Assembly: GCA_018402445.1 (NCBI GenBank)
Contig: JAGYIT010000006.1
Span: forward strand, 124,001-188,000
Origin: Akkermansiaceae bacterium
Lineage (GTDB): Bacteria > Verrucomicrobiota > Verrucomicrobiia > Verrucomicrobiales > Akkermansiaceae
Reading direction: 5' to 3'
Length of the DNA: 64,000 nucleotides
Shown piece by piece: positions 9,110 to 18,265 of this stretch (its first letter is position 1; every line of letters begins with the position of its first letter). A program made the position numbers and the translations under genes. The notes below the pieces were generated by a model. That model ran no database searches. It saw only the letters and a list, made by a program, of their open reading frames with translations, and had not been told where the DNA came from.

Positions 9110-9496
9110 ATGAAGATGAGCGAACAGGAAGGCTGGGACAAAAATGACGCCACATGGGAGCTGCTTGGAAAAGCCGCGCCCCGGAAGGCGGGCGGGCGTT
9201 TCGCGGACGATACGCTGCGCGTTGTGAAACTGCTTCCCGAGGCCGATCCGTGGTGGCCCAAGCCTCTCACTTTTTCCCCGTGGGTTGCCCTCGCCGCATG
9301 CGGTGCTCTGGCTGCTTTCCTTTTCCTGAATCCTGCCGAGGAGGAAAATCGTTCTCCGTCCCTCGCGGGGGCCAGCGATGAGGCGGATCAGTGGGTCGAG
9401 ATCGAGGCTGTCGCCGAGGAGGAGATGCTCGCCGCGGCTGCCGATCACCTCGACCACTTCAGCGACCAGGAGCTTGTGACGCTGATAGGATTTTAA
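9110..9496 (+). CDS. hypothetical single-pass membrane protein
   Basis: A 128-residue protein that I do not recognise. It has a hydrophilic N-terminus, one membrane segment at about residues 57-73 and a strongly acidic C-terminal tail (EIEAVAEEEMLAAAADHLDHF). An alternative ATG lies two codons downstream at 9116. It follows queE by 58 bases on the same strand. Topology resembles small anti-sigma-like or scaffold proteins, but no sigma gene is adjacent. Confidence 0.6.
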   Translation: MKMSEQEGWDKNDATWELLGKAAPRKAGGRFADDTLRVVKLLPEADPWWPKPLTFSPWVALAACGALAAFLFLNPAEEENRSPSLAGASDEADQWVEIEAVAEEEMLAAAADHLDHFSDQELVTLIGF

Positions 9497-9891
9497 GGGT
9501 GGTGCGCTGGTTCGGCGGAGCCGCCGGCGATGAACTGAAGGTGCGGACGCGGTCGTTTTTCCTGTGTCTAATAGGACGATTCTGAGGCCTCTTGAGGCAA
9601 CACCGCCGCCACCGCTGGGTCTTAAATTAGCGTTCATCTGCGATTCAATTTTCCTCTTTAAGATAAAGGGGACACGCGACTGAGAAGCTTCATGCGCCCT
9701 TTCCGCTTGAATGGGTAAGCGCGTCCTGCGCCGATCATCGGTGGCGCTTGGTTATGGATGGAGGGATTCGGCCGTGATCCGTGTGACGTTTCTCCAGTCC
9801 GCACACTCCATCATCATGGGTTCCGGTCTTCCCGCGGCAGGCTTTTGGAATCGTGAAATCATTTGGTGTGCCGGGTTGTTGGATTGACCTT
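9497..9891. other. intergenic region without a supported gene
   Basis: This 395-base gap lies between a plus-strand hypothetical and the minus-strand release-factor-like gene. I see no reading frame with protein-like composition. The block around 9661-9700 (aaggggacacgcgactgaga) resembles flanks of REP-associated transposon remnants, but the match is by impression only. Confidence 0.4.
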
Positions 9892-10296
9892 TCAGTTTTC
9901 CGGCGGCCTGCGCAGGGCTTTTTTTTCGGAAAGCATCCTTTTGTCGGCGACGGAGCGTTGCTTGGAGCGCCTTGATCTCTGACGTTTCTGGCGACGTAGC
10001 TTCTCGATGGCCTGGGTCTTGGCGGAGGCCTTGCCGTTGATGATCGCGTCCATCTGGTCGCAAAGCTCGCGACGGGCGAGGAAACGGTTCATCTCTCGGG
10101 AGCGTTCCATCTGGCACTTGATGGCGATGCCGCTGGGCAGGTGCTTGAGGAAAACGCAGTTCGAGGTCTTGTTGATCTTCTGGCCGCCCGCGCCCGATCC
10201 GCGGACGAATTTTTCCAGCAGATCCCCGGGATCGATCCCCAGCGCGGCCATGCGCCGTTCCAGCGAGGAGATTTTTTCCGGTGTGGGTAGGTTCAT
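9892..10296 (-). CDS. peptide chain release factor-like protein (GGQ domain)
   Basis: The 134-residue protein consists of the catalytic class I release-factor domain: a short helical lead, the GGQ tripeptide (residues 37-39, in GSGAGGQKINKTSN), and a highly basic C-terminal tail rich in Arg and Lys. It lacks the codon-recognition domains of RF1/RF2. This is the architecture of ArfB/YaeJ-type and related ribosome-rescue hydrolases, which cut peptidyl-tRNA on stalled ribosomes. It is shorter than some ArfB proteins, so the exact subfamily is uncertain. Confidence 0.85.
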   Translation of the reverse strand: MNLPTPEKISSLERRMAALGIDPGDLLEKFVRGSGAGGQKINKTSNCVFLKHLPSGIAIKCQMERSREMNRFLARRELCDQMDAIINGKASAKTQAIEKLRRQKRQRSRRSKQRSVADKRMLSEKKALRRPPEN

Positions 10297-10363
10297 GATC
10301 GTGCGTGGAAATTTCCGAAATTGTTTGAGAGATTGGGGTTTTCCGTGGTGTATTCCGCGTGTG

Positions 10364-12877
10364 ATGAATCACTTTGGACTGATCAAGATGTTGCCGTGTC
10401 TTCTTCTGGCGCAGGTGTGTGGGGCGGAGGTTACGGATCAAACCGCGAATTACAAGGTCGCGGAGGGTTTTAAGCTCGAGAAGATCTACGACGTGAAGAA
10501 AGAGGAGGGTTCGTGGGTTGCGCTCACGGAGGATGGCAAGGGCAGGCTGATCGCCGCCGACCAATACGGGAAGCTTTACCGCGTGACTCCGCCGCCTCTC
10601 AACGGTGGTGTGAGCGCTGTGGAGCCGCTCGACATCCCCGTCGGCGGGGCGCACGGCCTCCTCTGGCATGAGGGGACGCTCTACATCGTCGTCAACGAGA
10701 AGGCGCAGGTTCATCCCGTCCAGACCGGCGTATGGATGGTGAAGGAAACGGCGAATGGCTGGGAGGCTCCGGTGCTGGCCAAGGCGATCAAAGCGGGCGG
10801 CGAGCACGGCGTTCATTCCGTGGTGCTTTCCCCGGACAAGCAATGGATCTATCTGGTGACCGGAAACTATGGCCAATTGCCCGAGATGCAGGATTCGTTT
10901 CCGGCGCGGGTATGGGATGAGGATCAGCTCCTGCCGCGCAACCGTGACGGCAACGGCCACGCCGCCAATGTGATGGCACCCGCCGGATGGATCGCCCGTT
11001 TCAAGCCCGATGGCAGCAACTGGCAGCTCGTCACGGTCGGCAACCGCAACACCTACGACATCGCCTTCCACGACAGCGGCGAACTCATTTCCTATGACGC
11101 CGACATGGAGTGGGATTTCGGGATGCCATGGTATCGCCCGACCCGGCTCAACCACGCCGTTCCGGGCGCGGAAATGGGCTGGCGCAACGGTTCCGGGAAA
11201 TGGCCCGCCTACTATGAGGACAGTGTGGGTGCGGTGCTCGACATCGGCCCCGGCTCCCCCACCGGACTGCTCGCGGGGCGCGGCTTCAAGGCTCCGGCGA
11301 AATACCAGCAGGCGATCTTTGTCTTCGACTGGACTTTCGCTACGATCTACGCGGTCACACTTACGCCAAACGGTGCTTCCTTCGATTCGGATAGCGAAGA
11401 GTTCGTGGCTGGCGCCGGATTGCCGCTGACGGATGGCATCATCACGAAAGATGGCACCATGTATTTCACGACGGGCGGTCGCCGCACCGCCTCCGCGCTG
11501 TGGCGTGTGACTTATGTCGGAAACGAACCGACCGCACCCGCTCCCGGGAATTTCCCCTCGCACGCCGACCGCGACAAGCTGGCGGGATATACGATCAACC
11601 CCGCAACCGCGAACATCGACGAGATCTGGAAACTCCTCGGCACGGAAGATCGGATGATCCGCTTCATGGCGAAGGCGGCGCTGGAGCGCCTTCCTGAGGT
11701 GCCTTGGAACCTGAAACTTCAGGCCGAGCAGGATACTTGGCGCATCATCATCGGTTCCATGTCGCTGGCCCGCCTCGACGCGAAGGCGAACCGCGACGCC
11801 GCCCTCGGCGCGCTCGACCGCATCGACTGGGCGAAGCTCACCACCCACCAGAAGCTCAACTGGCTCCGCGCGGCCGGCCTTGTCTTCATCCGTGGTGGCG
11901 AGCCGAACGAAGCCGAGAAAGCCAAGGTGCTCGCCAAGATTGACGCCTCGTATCCTTCGGAGGAGCGGCACCTCAACTACGAGCTGGCTAGGATGTTGAG
12001 CTATCTTCAGGCACCGGGCGTGGTTGCCAGAACTCTGGATCTCATGGACAAAGAGCCCGAGCCGGAGCCCGAGCCATGGGCGGAACTTATTTCCCGCAAC
12101 GCGCGATACGGTGGTAGCATCAGCCGGATGATGGCTGACCACCCTCCCACCGCGCAGATCCATTACCTCTACTGCCTGCGTGTGGTGAAAGGCCCATGGG
12201 ATCCCGCGGAGCGCCAGCGGGCGTTCGGATGGCTTCGCAAGATCGATAGCAGCAAGGGCGGGAACAGCTACAGCAAATCGGTGGCCATGATCCGCGAGCA
12301 GCTTTACGCGAACGGCACCGAGGAGGAGAAACGCCTCTTTGCGTCGGAGGCGAAAGCTTCCGCTGCGAACCTGATGGCGAACCTTCCCAAGATCGCCGGT
12401 CCGGGCCGCGCATGGACTGTCGATGAGGTGGTGAAACTCGCTGAAGAAGGCCTCGAAGGACGCGATAAGAAAAAGGGCGAGGAAATGTATCGCGCCTCGC
12501 TCTGCGCGGCCTGTCACCGCTTCGGCGGGCAGGGCGGCGCCCAGGGCCCGGATCTCAGCAACCTCACCGGGCGTTTCACCGTCCGCGACGTGGCCGAGGC
12601 GATCATCGAGCCGAGCAAGGTCATCTCCGACCAATACGGCTTCCACGAGATCACCACTAATGACGGCAAAACCATCGTCGGCAAGATCCTCGAGGAGAAG
12701 GACGAGACCCTCATCCTTTCGAGCAATCCCTTCGATTACGGCCAGAAGACCGAGGTCAAGCGCTCCGACATCAAGGCGACGAAACTCTCGGAAGTCTCAC
12801 CGATGCCCGCAGGGATGATCAACCGGCTCAACCCGGACGAACTCAAGGATCTGCTCGCCTACATGCTCGGCAAGTGA
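10364..12877 (+). CDS. secreted PVC-type cytochrome c with propeller dehydrogenase domain
   Basis: An exported 837-residue protein with a signal peptide (MLPCLLLAQVCGA near the N-terminus). Residues about 25-390 look like a six/seven-bladed propeller of the sugar-dehydrogenase type. A helical HEAT-like middle follows. The C-terminus is a haem-binding domain of the PVC-specific type (TIGR02603-like) with CAACH at about residues 714-718, GPDLSNLTGRF, PSKVISDQYGFHEI and a late methionine in SPMPAG. Family members are thought to oxidise sugars or alcohols and pass electrons to periplasmic carriers. The ATG at 10364 is chosen because the frame upstream is antisense to the neighbouring gene. Confidence 0.9.
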   Translation: MNHFGLIKMLPCLLLAQVCGAEVTDQTANYKVAEGFKLEKIYDVKKEEGSWVALTEDGKGRLIAADQYGKLYRVTPPPLNGGVSAVEPLDIPVGGAHGLLWHEGTLYIVVNEKAQVHPVQTGVWMVKETANGWEAPVLAKAIKAGGEHGVHSVVLSPDKQWIYLVTGNYGQLPEMQDSFPARVWDEDQLLPRNRDGNGHAANVMAPAGWIARFKPDGSNWQLVTVGNRNTYDIAFHDSGELISYDADMEWDFGMPWYRPTRLNHAVPGAEMGWRNGSGKWPAYYEDSVGAVLDIGPGSPTGLLAGRGFKAPAKYQQAIFVFDWTFATIYAVTLTPNGASFDSDSEEFVAGAGLPLTDGIITKDGTMYFTTGGRRTASALWRVTYVGNEPTAPAPGNFPSHADRDKLAGYTINPATANIDEIWKLLGTEDRMIRFMAKAALERLPEVPWNLKLQAEQDTWRIIIGSMSLARLDAKANRDAALGALDRIDWAKLTTHQKLNWLRAAGLVFIRGGEPNEAEKAKVLAKIDASYPSEERHLNYELARMLSYLQAPGVVARTLDLMDKEPEPEPEPWAELISRNARYGGSISRMMADHPPTAQIHYLYCLRVVKGPWDPAERQRAFGWLRKIDSSKGGNSYSKSVAMIREQLYANGTEEEKRLFASEAKASAANLMANLPKIAGPGRAWTVDEVVKLAEEGLEGRDKKKGEEMYRASLCAACHRFGGQGGAQGPDLSNLTGRFTVRDVAEAIIEPSKVISDQYGFHEITTNDGKTIVGKILEEKDETLILSSNPFDYGQKTEVKRSDIKATKLSEVSPMPAGMINRLNPDELKDLLAYMLGK

Positions 12878-12923
12878 CTCATCGCGGCTTGCAAAAGCAT
12901 GGGATCCGTTCAATTTAGCCGTC

Positions 12924-13505
12924 ATGACCGCGCTACTGAAACCGGAAAATGTATCCGTCGAGGATTACCTCGCTGGGGAAATCCTGTCGGATACACGGCA
13001 CGAATATCTAGGTGGCGCGGTTCACGCGATGGCGGGAGGCACTGCGGATCATTCCGCGATCTCCCTCAATGTAGGATCCATTTTTTTTGCACATCTGAAA
13101 GGCAAGCCATGCCGGGCTTTTAACAGCGACATGAAAGTCCGCATCGATCTCGCGGATCACACGCGGTTCTATTATCCCGACGTGCAGGTCGTTTGTGATT
13201 CGCGCGGCGGGGATTCCCACTGGCAGGACAGGCCGGTGGTGATCGTTGAGGTGTTGAGCGAATCCACATTCCGCACCGATCTCAATGAGAAGCGGTCCGC
13301 CTACCTGGCCATCCCCACCCTGCAGGTTCTGTTATTCATCGAATCGGAGGCGGCGACGGCGCTCGTCCTGCGGCGGAAACCCAGCGGCGGTTTTGCCGAG
13401 GAATTCCACTCCGGTTTGGATGCAGTGATCGAATTGCCGGAGATCGGGGCTTCGCTCCCGCTTGCGGACGTGTTCGATGGCATCGGGTTGGCGAATACGG
13501 ACTGA
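12924..13505 (+). CDS. Uma2 family (DUF820) putative endonuclease
   Basis: A 193-residue PD-(D/E)xK-like protein of the Uma2/DUF820 family. Visible family features are SVEDYLAGE, YLGGAVHAMAGGT..HS near the N-terminus, PDVQVVC, VVIVEVLSEST (the E-x-K-like core) and the K-x2-AYLAIPTLQ segment. These genes are abundant in cyanobacteria and Verrucomicrobiota and their biological role is unknown. It stands alone between two unrelated genes, with the convergent pgsA ending one base after it. Confidence 0.9.
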   Translation: MTALLKPENVSVEDYLAGEILSDTRHEYLGGAVHAMAGGTADHSAISLNVGSIFFAHLKGKPCRAFNSDMKVRIDLADHTRFYYPDVQVVCDSRGGDSHWQDRPVVIVEVLSESTFRTDLNEKRSAYLAIPTLQVLLFIESEAATALVLRRKPSGGFAEEFHSGLDAVIELPEIGASLPLADVFDGIGLANTD

Positions 13506-13506
13506 C

Positions 13507-14088
13507 TCACGATCCTTTCAACAGGTAGCGGGAAGACCACACGTAGTTCCAACCTGAAATCACCGTCAACCCGACCGCGAGGACGAGGCTGACGGGAAGC
13601 AGCCATGCGCCGTTGGTCAGAGCGTAAAGGTGGGAGAGCGGCGGCTCGACCGAATCCATCGTGTCGAGCGTCAGCTTGATCATGCCGGAGATCAGGTAGG
13701 TGAGTTGGAAGGCGGTCTTCCATTTCCCCAGGCTGTCGGCGGCGAGAACCTGCCCCGCCTCGATGGCGATCTGGCGCAGCCCGGTCACGAGAAATTCCCG
13801 CCCGATGATCAGAGCCGTGACCCACACCGGGCATAGCCCCTCCGCCGTCAGGAAAACGAAGGCGGAGCAGACGAGGATCTTGTCGGCCAGGGGGTCGAGC
13901 AGTTTCCCGAGTGGCGTGACGAGGTTCATTTTCCGCGCCAGCCAGCCGTCCACGAAATCGCTGATCGCGGCGATGATGAAAAGGATCAGGGCGGTGAGAT
14001 AACCCCATGTGGTTTCCTTCGCGACGAAAAGGATGAACCCGGCGGTCAGGAAGAGGCGGGAAACCGTGATCGTGTTTGGCAGGTTCAC
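13507..14088 (-). CDS. pgsA: CDP-diacylglycerol--glycerol-3-phosphate 3-phosphatidyltransferase
   Basis: PgsA makes phosphatidylglycerol phosphate in the inner membrane. The CDP-alcohol phosphotransferase motif is complete: D-G-W-L-A-R, eight residues, then G-K-L-L-D-P-L-A-D. Several hydrophobic segments follow. I chose the GTG at 14088 because the protein then begins VNLPNTITVSR, the typical PgsA N-terminus, giving 193 residues; an ATG at 14136 would add 16 atypical residues. It is divergent from gnd. Confidence 0.93.
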   Translation of the reverse strand: MNLPNTITVSRLFLTAGFILFVAKETTWGYLTALILFIIAAISDFVDGWLARKMNLVTPLGKLLDPLADKILVCSAFVFLTAEGLCPVWVTALIIGREFLVTGLRQIAIEAGQVLAADSLGKWKTAFQLTYLISGMIKLTLDTMDSVEPPLSHLYALTNGAWLLPVSLVLAVGLTVISGWNYVWSSRYLLKGS

Positions 14089-14187
14089 GCGGCGACTTTG
14101 GGAAATTGCTCGCGGAAAGGCAACAAGGGGTTGCATGGAATGGCGGGTTTGCATAAGCCACGGGCGGGGACACCCCCCATCATCATT

Positions 14188-15606
14188 ATGAGCAACAGCG
14201 ACTTTGGACTTATCGGGCTGGCCGTCATGGGTCAGAATCTTGTATTGAACGTGGAATCCAGGGGCTTCCAGGTCTCGGTTTACAACCGCACCACCAGCGC
14301 GATGGAGGAATTCGTCGCGAAACATCCAGATAAAAAAATCGTGGGTGAAGAGACGCTGGAGGGCTTCGTGAACTCGCTGGCCTCCCCGCGCAAAATCATG
14401 ATCATGGTCAAGGCCGGTGGTCCGGTGGACGCGGTCATCGAGTCCCTCCTGCCGCTCCTCGACAAGGGCGATATCATCATCGACGGCGGCAATTCCCTCT
14501 ACACCGACACCGAGCGCCGCGACAAATGGCTCGGCGACCTCGGCTTCCGCTTCATCGGCGCGGGCGTGTCCGGCGGTGAGGAAGGCGCGCGCAAGGGGCC
14601 GTCCATCATGCCCGGCGGGCCCACCTCCACCTGGGATGTGATGAAGCCCATCTTCGAAAGCATCTCCGCCAAAGTGGAAGGCGAACCCTGTGTGACCCAC
14701 ATCGGCACGGGCGGCGCAGGCCATTACGTGAAGATGATCCACAACGGCATCGAATACGGCGACATGCAGCTCATCTGCGAGGCCTACAACATCTTCAAGG
14801 CGGCGGGCTTCACCCCCGCGGAACTTGCCACCGTCTTCACCGACTGGAACAACGGCGACCTCGAAAGCTACCTGATCCAGATTACCGCGAAAATCTTCGA
14901 ACAGAACGACGCGGAAACCGGCAAGGCACTCGTCGATGTCATCCTCGACACCGCCGGCCAGAAGGGCACGGGGAAATGGACGCTTATCAACGCCGTGGAG
15001 AACGCGGTCGTCATCTCCACGATCAACGCCGCGGTCGAGGCGCGCATCCTCTCCTCGATGAAAGAGAAGCGGGTTCACGCCAGCGGCATCCTCACGGGGC
15101 CGAAGGGCGAGGTTCTCGCCGACAAGTCCGAGCTGGTGAAGAAAGTTCACGACGCGCTCTTCGCCTCCAAGATTATCTCCTACGCGCAGGGTCTCGACCT
15201 GATCGCTGCGATGGGTGAGGAGAAGGGCTGGGGACTCGATCTCGCGAAGATCGCCGCCATCTGGCGCGGGGGTTGCATCATCCGCGCCCGTTTCCTCAAC
15301 GACATCACCGAGGCCTACCGCAAGGACCCGAAGCTCAGCAACCTCATGCTCGCCCCCTTCTTCACGGATCTGCTCAACGGCTTCCAGCAGAACTGGCGCG
15401 AGGTCATTTCCATGGCCACGCTCGCCGGAATCCCCGTCCCGGCCTTCAGCGCGTCTCTGGGTTACTACGACAGCTATCGCAGCGCCGTCCTCCCTGCGAA
15501 CCTGCTCCAGGCTCAGCGCGATTTCTTCGGCGCCCACACCTACGAGCGCACCGACAAGCCCCGCGGCGAGTTTTTCCACACCGATTGGCCCGACGTCATC
15601 GGCTGA
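14188..15606 (+). CDS. gnd: 6-phosphogluconate dehydrogenase, decarboxylating
   Basis: Gnd converts 6-phosphogluconate to ribulose 5-phosphate with NADP+ in the oxidative pentose phosphate pathway. The 472-residue protein has the Rossmann motif GLAVMGQNL, IIDGGNSLYTDTERR, the substrate loop GVSGGEEGARKGPSIMPGG, and the C-terminal FHTDWPDVIG. Length and motifs are those of the long, Gram-negative-type enzyme. The start at 14188 places the Rossmann fold at the N-terminus. Confidence 0.97.
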   Translation: MSNSDFGLIGLAVMGQNLVLNVESRGFQVSVYNRTTSAMEEFVAKHPDKKIVGEETLEGFVNSLASPRKIMIMVKAGGPVDAVIESLLPLLDKGDIIIDGGNSLYTDTERRDKWLGDLGFRFIGAGVSGGEEGARKGPSIMPGGPTSTWDVMKPIFESISAKVEGEPCVTHIGTGGAGHYVKMIHNGIEYGDMQLICEAYNIFKAAGFTPAELATVFTDWNNGDLESYLIQITAKIFEQNDAETGKALVDVILDTAGQKGTGKWTLINAVENAVVISTINAAVEARILSSMKEKRVHASGILTGPKGEVLADKSELVKKVHDALFASKIISYAQGLDLIAAMGEEKGWGLDLAKIAAIWRGGCIIRARFLNDITEAYRKDPKLSNLMLAPFFTDLLNGFQQNWREVISMATLAGIPVPAFSASLGYYDSYRSAVLPANLLQAQRDFFGAHTYERTDKPRGEFFHTDWPDVIG

Positions 15607-15760
15607 CTTCGCAGGTAATATCTTTACCAGCTCCAACATCGCCCTAAGCGGCGCGGTCACCCTGATCAGCAACTCGATCATCCCCGGGCCTTCCCGCTTC
15701 TGCTTCCTGGCAGTTCTGCTGCCCGGCTCTATCGCCCGGCGGCGCAGATCCGGCCGGTAA
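15605..15760 (+). pseudogene. PEP-CTERM protein C-terminal remnant
   Basis: The open frame directly after gnd encodes the tail of a PEP-CTERM protein: a Ser/Ala-rich lead, IIPGPSRFCFLAVLL, a hydrophobic stretch, then the basic end ARRRRSGR and a stop at 15760. The usual P-E-P has become P-G-P. No start codon or upstream domain of such a protein is present, because the same frame upstream is out-of-frame gnd sequence. I read it as a fossil of a lost exosortase substrate. Confidence 0.55.
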
Positions 15761-15769
15761 GGTTCGGCC

Positions 15770-18247
15770 TCACTCCTCCACCGGGATCGCCCTCGGCGGG
15801 GGAGCCAGCAGGAGATCGTTCTGTTCCTCCGGTGGGGATGTGAAATGGACGTTTTCCCATACCGTCTTATCGATCAGCCCCTGGCCACGGAACTGGAACA
15901 GGCCGTAAAACGGGCGCAGGGGCAGGGTGATGAGACCGAGCAATCCCCGGGTGTTGAGGCGGATGGTGAAGTCGATGGTTTTGGCATCAAGATCGACCGC
16001 GCCGTCGCCGGTGAAGGTGACGGAGGTGGTGGCGCTCTGGAAGTCGCGGGTGCGGAGTATGCCCTCGCGAATGTCGAACGTGCAGAAAGCGGCTTTGGCG
16101 CGCTCGAAACCGGCGCGCTTGTTGTCGAGGGCTTTCGAGACGACACCCGAAAGCGGCCCGAAGATGGGGACGGAGAAGAGCTCCGCACCTTCTAGCGCAA
16201 CGAGACCCACGCCGCCCATTGTGGACACGTCCCCGCCGGAGATCGAGAACTCGATGCGCCCGGTGAGCAGGCCGCCTCCTTTCATCTCGAAACCGTAGGT
16301 CGAGGAAAGGGCGGGCATCGCGAGCTTCGACCATCTCAGCTCACCGGAGAGTTTGGATTTTTCCGAGTGGAGAAGATCACCCTCGACCGTGCCGTCGAAG
16401 GCGCGAGCGGAAAGGCCGGAGATACGCACCTCCTCATTGCGCATGACAACGGTGGCCTCCGGCTCCAGCAGCGTTATGTTTTGTCCGAGAAATTCGTAAT
16501 CCGCCTTGCCGGGTGTACTGAACTTCACGGTCAGATCGGTGCGCCCCTGAGGAGTCACATCCACAACACCCGATCCGCTGAGCGAGGGAGGGGTGTGGAA
16601 TCGGTAGCGCTCCAGGTCATCCGCCACCTTCGGAGCGAAAAACCGGATCATGGGTGCCGCCCAGAAGTCGCCTTTCACATCCTCGACACCCACGGTTTTC
16701 GTCGCCGCGTCATAGCGGATCCTGCCAACCGTGGCCGTGCCCCGCTTGGGGCCGCTGAAAGCGCGGCGCAGCGCATAGTCCGTATAATCGAAGATGACGG
16801 TGCCGTCCGTGAAGTCGAGTTCGTGGTGGTTCACCGAAAACCGCGCGGCCGCGGAAGCGAAGGGAACGCCCCGATAGGAAAGATTTTTCACGGTGCCGTG
16901 CCCCGTGTAGTCCCACGCGTAGCGGTCGAGGATATCGAAGGTTCCCTCGATGAAGATCTCTGTGGAAGGGTTCTCGTTTTCCGTGAAATCGGCGATGATC
17001 TGTTCGAGCGGCTGGCCTATGAAAAAAGGTTCGTAAAGTGGGGTGGGTAGGGTGGAATGCAAGGCGATGCGCACCTTGCTTCCTTGCATCAGGAGTTTCC
17101 CCTCAGCCATGCCGTCCGGTCTAGTCAGTTTGATGTCGCGGAGAAACAGGTGCCCGTCCTGCCAAGAGAACCATGTCTCGAGCGTGTCGAAGGTGACGCC
17201 CCTGAACATGACCGCTTCGAAATACGCGTGGCCTGTCAGGTTGACCTTCGGATCTTCCGGCACGCTGAGATCCACATCGCCCGCAGCCCGGACGCGCTGG
17301 CCGCCCCCGATGAGAAGCTCAATTTTCAGCGGGGAGCCGAGCCAGGATTTCAGAAGGCGCGGGATCTCGATGGACGACTCAATGTCGAAACGCCCCTTGC
17401 GGTTGTAGAGATGGTAATCCGCATGACCGGAAACCGTTCCCCGCGCCTCCCTCGCGGAGAAGGATGAGATTTCGAGCAGGTATCCGTTGAGCGAACCCTC
17501 GGCCTTCACATCGTTTAGGCGGTATTGCTTTTTCTCCACTGAAGGCGCGTTGATCCGGAAGTCCGCGCGGAGGGATTTCCTGTCGGAGAGGCTTCCGCCG
17601 AGTTCCACGTGGACAGTCGGAGGCGTATCGATTCCGAAATCCCAATGTTCCATCTCTTCAAGGATGCGGGCGATCATTTCCCTGCGCCGGCCCTCGGTTT
17701 TCTCGTCCTCTTCCTTATGTTCCGCGGGATCCCTGCCAAACAGCTTCGCGGTGAGCGCGAGCTTTACTCCGCCGACCTCGCCGCGCGCGTCGCGTATCTC
17801 GACCGTGCCCTTGCCGCTCATGAGGATGGTGCCGTAAAGCCCGGAAAAATGGAGGGAATCGCCGGAAGGGTTTTCTGGATCGACGGGCAACGAGAGGCGC
17901 GCGTTGCGCAGCTCGGCCTTCCGCAGGCGGAACTCGCCGCGAGCGAGCTGGGCGTTGTCGAGGACGAGCTGCACGCGCTCGAAGCGCGAGATCTCGTGGA
18001 TGCGCTCCGGCTCTGCGAAGACCCGCACGCCCTGGGCGACGAAGCCCCGCAGCGGCACGTAGGTGAGCGATGCGATTCGGACATGCGCGCCGTGTTTGGA
18101 GATTTCCTTTTCGATAGCCTGCCGCCACTCCTCGGGCAGTCCGGTTTGGTTGGCCCAATACAGCGCGCCCGCACAGAGGGGAATGAGCGCGGCCAGCAGC
18201 AGCCAGACGGCGGTGCGGAGGTTGCGCGCGAGGTGGAAACGGAACAT
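15770..18247 (-). CDS. AsmA-like large membrane-anchored protein
   Basis: An 825-residue protein with one N-terminal membrane segment (about residues 13-32) and a long repetitive beta-rich periplasmic body. The C-terminal region (GDGAVDLDAKTIDFTIRLNTRG and LRPFYGLFQFRGQGLIDKTVW) is characteristic of AsmA-like C-terminal domains. Relatives (AsmA, TamB, YhdP) are proposed bridges for phospholipid transfer between inner and outer membranes. It ends close to the PEP-CTERM remnant and starts just downstream of radC on the same strand. Confidence 0.8.
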   Translation of the reverse strand: MFRFHLARNLRTAVWLLLAALIPLCAGALYWANQTGLPEEWRQAIEKEISKHGAHVRIASLTYVPLRGFVAQGVRVFAEPERIHEISRFERVQLVLDNAQLARGEFRLRKAELRNARLSLPVDPENPSGDSLHFSGLYGTILMSGKGTVEIRDARGEVGGVKLALTAKLFGRDPAEHKEEDEKTEGRRREMIARILEEMEHWDFGIDTPPTVHVELGGSLSDRKSLRADFRINAPSVEKKQYRLNDVKAEGSLNGYLLEISSFSAREARGTVSGHADYHLYNRKGRFDIESSIEIPRLLKSWLGSPLKIELLIGGGQRVRAAGDVDLSVPEDPKVNLTGHAYFEAVMFRGVTFDTLETWFSWQDGHLFLRDIKLTRPDGMAEGKLLMQGSKVRIALHSTLPTPLYEPFFIGQPLEQIIADFTENENPSTEIFIEGTFDILDRYAWDYTGHGTVKNLSYRGVPFASAAARFSVNHHELDFTDGTVIFDYTDYALRRAFSGPKRGTATVGRIRYDAATKTVGVEDVKGDFWAAPMIRFFAPKVADDLERYRFHTPPSLSGSGVVDVTPQGRTDLTVKFSTPGKADYEFLGQNITLLEPEATVVMRNEEVRISGLSARAFDGTVEGDLLHSEKSKLSGELRWSKLAMPALSSTYGFEMKGGGLLTGRIEFSISGGDVSTMGGVGLVALEGAELFSVPIFGPLSGVVSKALDNKRAGFERAKAAFCTFDIREGILRTRDFQSATTSVTFTGDGAVDLDAKTIDFTIRLNTRGLLGLITLPLRPFYGLFQFRGQGLIDKTVWENVHFTSPPEEQNDLLLAPPPRAIPVEE

Positions 18248-18265
18248 GGCGTGATCAGTTCGCGG

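Noticed and set aside
9752..12646. A 964-codon minus-strand open frame
   Set aside because: Antisense shadow of the cytochrome c gene in GC-rich DNA; the plus-strand protein has clear domains. Only the short distal part (another frame) holds the release-factor-like gene.
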